From assembly GCA_027669155.1 (NCBI GenBank), contig JAQEDR010000021.1, positions 1 to 47,757 of the forward strand: a stretch of 47,757 nucleotides of DNA, written 5' to 3'. Both the position numbers and the translations under genes were made by a program. Source of the stretch: Peptoniphilaceae bacterium AM52-5BH (lineage in GTDB: Bacteria; Bacillota; Clostridia; Tissierellales; Peptoniphilaceae). Under the pieces are notes generated by a model. It was given only the letters and a program-made list of their open reading frames with translations, had not been told where the DNA came from and did not search any database. This document shows, one piece after another, positions 44,918 to 47,757 of the stretch. Numbering within the stretch: position 1 is the stretch's first letter; each line of letters starts with the position of its first letter.

Positions 44918-46162
44918 ATGGACGAAAAGATTATAAAAGATAAGCTATTGGAAAATTTCCTAAAATATGTATCTATTCCTAGCCAATCGAATGAAGAAAG
45001 TAAAGAAATCCCCTCTAGCGAGGGCCAGCTAGTTCTAGCTAAGAAACTTGCCAAAGAATTAGAAGAGCTTGGAGCAAAAAACATTAGGATAAATGAATAT
45101 GGAGTATTGCAAGCGGTAATTGAAGCTAGGGGAGTTGATGAAAGAGATACTCCAAAAATCGGCTGGGTTTGCCATCTAGATACGGTTGATGTTGGTCTAA
45201 GTCCTGATATAAATCCTAGAATTGTAAAATCCTACGATGGGGCAGACATTATCCTAGATTCAAGTGAAAATATTTTACTTAGCCCAAATGAAGAAAAAAG
45301 CCTAGCTAATTACTTGGGAGATGACTTAATAGTCACAGATGGCAAGTCTGTTCTTGGGGCTGATAACAAGGCTGCTATAGCCAATGTTATGACAGCTATC
45401 TGGTATCTTAGAGAAAACTCATCGATAGATCACGGGAAGATTTATCTAACCTTTGTGCCTGATGAGGAAATTGGCCTAAGAGGAGTGCGAAAGATTGACT
45501 TCGATAATTTTGATGTTGATTTTGCCTACACTATTGATTGCTGTGAGCTTGGGGAGCTTGTCTATGAAACCTTTAATGCAGCAAGTGGACGCCTTAAAAT
45601 TAAAGGTATTAGTGCCCATCCCATGTCTTCTAAAAATAAGCTCGTAAATCCTATAATGATAGCCCATGATTTTATATCTATGCTAGATAGAAGTAAGATG
45701 CCCGAGCATACAGAAGGTAGGGAAGGATATATTTGGATAACAGATATTAATTCTGATGTTGTTAATTGCGAGGTAAAATTCAACATAAGAGATCACGATA
45801 AGGTAAAATTTCTTGATAAAAAATCTTATCTAATGAAAATTACGGATTTACTCAAAGAAAGATATAAGAAGGCAGACATCGAAATTAAGATAGAAGATAC
45901 CTATGCCAATATTTTAGATAGCGTAAATGAAGATAATTACCTTGCTATAGAAAAACTAAAAAAAGCTTTCGCAAAACTTGAAATCACACCTAAGATTATT
46001 CCTATGAGGGGAGGGACCGATGGCTCTTATCTATCTACAAGGAATATCCTAACCCCAAATTATTTTACAGGAGCTCATAATTTTCACTCAAACAAGGAAT
46101 TCATGCCTATGGATTCTTTCTACAAGTCATTCTTGGTAACTTTAGAACTTATGAGATCTTAG
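44918..46162 (+). CDS. pepT: Peptidase T (tripeptidase)
   Basis: A 414-aa M20 metallopeptidase. Visible features: HLDTVDVGLSPDINPRIV, TDGKSVLGADNKAAIA (metal ligand Asp and PepT-specific loop), PDEEIGLRG (catalytic Glu), SAHPMSSKNK and RGGTDGSYLS with FHSNKEFMPMDS near the end. It removes the N-terminal residue from tripeptides in the cytoplasm, using two zinc ions, and supports peptide-based nutrition. Starts 6 nt after the HAD gene. Confidence 0.95.
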   Translation: MDEKIIKDKLLENFLKYVSIPSQSNEESKEIPSSEGQLVLAKKLAKELEELGAKNIRINEYGVLQAVIEARGVDERDTPKIGWVCHLDTVDVGLSPDINPRIVKSYDGADIILDSSENILLSPNEEKSLANYLGDDLIVTDGKSVLGADNKAAIANVMTAIWYLRENSSIDHGKIYLTFVPDEEIGLRGVRKIDFDNFDVDFAYTIDCCELGELVYETFNAASGRLKIKGISAHPMSSKNKLVNPIMIAHDFISMLDRSKMPEHTEGREGYIWITDINSDVVNCEVKFNIRDHDKVKFLDKKSYLMKITDLLKERYKKADIEIKIEDTYANILDSVNEDNYLAIEKLKKAFAKLEITPKIIPMRGGTDGSYLSTRNILTPNYFTGAHNFHSNKEFMPMDSFYKSFLVTLELMRS

Positions 46163-46233
46163 TGAAATTATAGCGATATTGACTAAAAATGGTATATTAA
46201 ATTAGTAATTGATAATTTTTATAAGGAGGAAAT

Positions 46234-46269
46234 ATGGATAAAAGTGGGCCCGATCTGAGGCTTAATTAA
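46234..46269 (+). CDS. Candidate 11-aa leader peptide upstream of mgtE
   Basis: An ATG with a textbook ribosome binding site (AAGGAGGAAAT) opens an 11-codon ORF, MDKSGPDLRLN, that stops 4 nt before the hairpin at 46273 and 59 nt before mgtE. Short leaders with early Asp/Glu and Pro codons (as in MgtL of Salmonella mgtA) sense low Mg2+ through ribosome instability. The Pro-Asp pair at residues 6-7 is suggestive. Expression is unproven. Confidence 0.45.
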   Translation: MDKSGPDLRLN

Positions 46270-46272
46270 ATA

Positions 46273-46315
46273 AGGCTAGTTGAGGTTTACTTTTTCTGCC
46301 TCGATTAGCTAGTCT
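46273..46315 (+). promoter_or_regulatory. Hairpin before the mgtE ribosome binding site
   Basis: AGGCTAG (46273-46279) pairs with CTAGTCT (46309-46315), and GAGG (46282-46285) with CCTC (46299-46302). GAGGC inside the leader ORF (46257-46261) could pair instead with GCCTC, giving an alternative fold. The stem ends 3 nt before the Shine-Dalgarno GGAGG (46319-46323), so it is well placed to control mgtE translation. Confidence 0.45.
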
Positions 46316-46328
46316 AATGGAGGTATAA

Positions 46329-47654
46329 ATGACAGATAAAAATTATGATGTAGAAAGGCTCAACAGGACTCAAGAGATGATCAACAAGATGGATCCTGTT
46401 GATATAGCGGACAAACTTGAAATTCTGCCAGAAAAGGATGTGGCAATTTGGATAAAGCTACTTAAAAAGGATCTCTTGGCAGATGCTTTTACAGAATTAA
46501 AAGCTGAAAATAAGGCGAGAGTTGTAAATATCCTATCAGAAGAGAAGATTAAGGACTTGGTAAGAGATTTGGACGAAGATGAGCTTGTAGATACTTTACA
46601 GGAACTTCCTGCAAATATTACCAAGAAGCTTATGACTTTCCACATAGATAAGGATAGGAGAAAGGTCGTAAATGAGCTTTTAGGCTATCCAAAAGAGTCG
46701 GTAGGCTCTATCATGACAGTAAACTTCTTGTCAGTTAAGGAAAATATTAGTCCAAAACAAGCTCTAGAGAAGGTAATGGCATCAGATCTCGATGCGGAAA
46801 AGCTTGAGCAGATATGGCTTACCAACAACTCCCTTGTCTTGATTGGCTTTGTCTATATTGCAGATCTTATTAGATACCAAGATAAGTCTCTAAAGGATTT
46901 AGCTAACAGCATAAACGCAACTGTTAATCCTAACGATGACCAAGAAGTTGTAGCAAAACTTTCCTATAAGTATGATTTGGGGGAAGTACCTGTAGTCGAT
47001 TCTGAAAATAGGCTAATCGGTATCGTGCCAGCAGAAGATGTAATTGATGTTGCTCATGAAGAGTTCCAAGAGGATATGTCAAATATTACAGGTATTTCTG
47101 ATAATTCTGAGTCTTACTTAGTTGAATCAAGCTTTAAAATCGCAAAGGCAAGGACTACATGGCTTATCATATGCCTACTTACAGCTACTATGACAGGATT
47201 CATAATCCACAAATATGAAAACCTACTAGCAAGTGCAGTTGCCCTAACCGCCTATATTCCTATGCTTATGGATTCAGGTGGAAATGCTGGAAGTCAGGCA
47301 TCTACAACTGTGATTACATCTCTATATAGAGGAGAAATAGGCTTTAAAGATTTCTTTAGAGTCATACTCAAGGAAGCAAGTATAGGTATAATTACTGGAA
47401 TTATTCTTGTAATTATAAACTTTGTAAGGTTAATGCTTATGGATCAAGCACAAATCGGTGTCAATCTTACGGTCTCTATAACCCTTTTGCTTACAATAAT
47501 ATTCTCCAAAGTCATGGGTGGAATATTGCCACTAGTAGCGGAGAAATTTGACATAGACCCAACAGTTATGGCTGGACCACTCATCACGACCATAGTTGAT
47601 ACACTCGTACTTCTTATTTATTTTGAAGTTGCATCAATCTTATTAGGACTTTAA
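46329..47654 (+). CDS. mgtE: Magnesium transporter MgtE
   Basis: A 441-aa MgtE channel. The N-terminal superhelical domain (LEILPEKDVAIWIKLL, ELVDTLQELP) and a CBS pair (VGSIMTVNFLSVKENISP, then LGEVPVVDSENRLIGIV) sense cytosolic Mg2+ and close the pore when it is high. Five membrane helices follow, with the pore signature PMLMDSGGNAGSQASTTVI. Imports Mg2+. The leader ORF and hairpin upstream suggest RNA-level control; no classical M-box is evident in the 160-nt leader. Confidence 0.95.
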   Translation: MTDKNYDVERLNRTQEMINKMDPVDIADKLEILPEKDVAIWIKLLKKDLLADAFTELKAENKARVVNILSEEKIKDLVRDLDEDELVDTLQELPANITKKLMTFHIDKDRRKVVNELLGYPKESVGSIMTVNFLSVKENISPKQALEKVMASDLDAEKLEQIWLTNNSLVLIGFVYIADLIRYQDKSLKDLANSINATVNPNDDQEVVAKLSYKYDLGEVPVVDSENRLIGIVPAEDVIDVAHEEFQEDMSNITGISDNSESYLVESSFKIAKARTTWLIICLLTATMTGFIIHKYENLLASAVALTAYIPMLMDSGGNAGSQASTTVITSLYRGEIGFKDFFRVILKEASIGIITGIILVIINFVRLMLMDQAQIGVNLTVSITLLLTIIFSKVMGGILPLVAEKFDIDPTVMAGPLITTIVDTLVLLIYFEVASILLGL

Positions 47655-47666
47655 TATTAATTTAAC

Positions 47667-47704
47667 TTAACCCTTAATCAGCAAAATGATTGAGGGTTTT
47701 ATTT
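47667..47704 (+). terminator. Terminator after mgtE
   Basis: AACCCTTAATCA pairs with TGATTGAGGGTT (one mismatch) across a short A-rich loop, followed by a T-rich tail. Confidence 0.85.
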
Positions 47705-47757
47705 TATGATAAGTTGTAAAATTAAATGCGACACTAGAATAAAATAGAAAACTCATA

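Noticed and set aside
46201..46328. M-box (ykoK) magnesium riboswitch before mgtE
   Set aside because: The leader is too short and lacks the three-helix core that I would expect; a leader-ORF/hairpin arrangement fits better.

Overview
The window looks like chromosomal DNA of a low-GC Gram-positive anaerobic coccus of the Peptoniphilaceae type (Anaerococcus or Peptoniphilus-like). I infer this from the AT-rich composition, a trimeric [FeFe] hydrogenase, a DhaKLM phosphotransferase, peptidase T and generally clostridial-type proteins. The genus is a guess.

Region 1 (1-17207) is a metallophore island of pyochelin/yersiniabactin type. It starts inside an NRPS gene (adenylation-carrier end). A second NRPS follows with docking, cyclization, adenylation with embedded methyltransferase, carrier and thioesterase domains. 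Specificity residues read by eye in both adenylation domains fit cysteine. Next come a saccharopine-dehydrogenase-like reductase, an alpha/beta hydrolase and an AraC regulator. After a terminator, a second operon encodes an ECF transporter (S, T and double-ATPase components), two half ABC transporters of YbtP/YbtQ architecture and a MATE exporter. Together these could build a bis-thiazoline metallophore, sense it and move it across the membrane. The layout recalls the equibactin, pyochelin and yersiniabactin loci. Starter-unit genes lie upstream of the window.

Region 2 (17208-24566) is the recombination end of a mobile element, probably an ICE that carries region 1 as cargo. It holds an orphan leader peptide with a terminator, a sigma-like protein, an unexplained non-coding block of about 330 nt, a 55-aa protein, three translationally coupled large serine recombinases and a KilA-N protein. 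The element ends inside the Walker A codons of an antimicrobial-peptide-type ABC ATPase gene, leaving a headless ATPase followed by an intact BceB-like permease.

Region 3 (24567-47757) is ordinary core chromosome. It contains two small membrane proteins, a HydC-HydB-HydA operon with a nearby glutaredoxin, a structured RNA or double terminator, and a DEAD-box helicase. The dhaKLM operon and an FAD dehydrogenase are on the minus strand. Then come an EamA half-transporter, a membrane GTPase, an unusual PLD-nuclease/ATPase fusion, a YwaF-like membrane protein, a membrane-anchored class I amidotransferase-like hydrolase, Maf, a HAD phosphatase, peptidase T, and MgtE. MgtE is preceded by an 11-codon leader ORF and a hairpin next to its ribosome binding site.

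No rRNA, tRNA or CRISPR array was seen.
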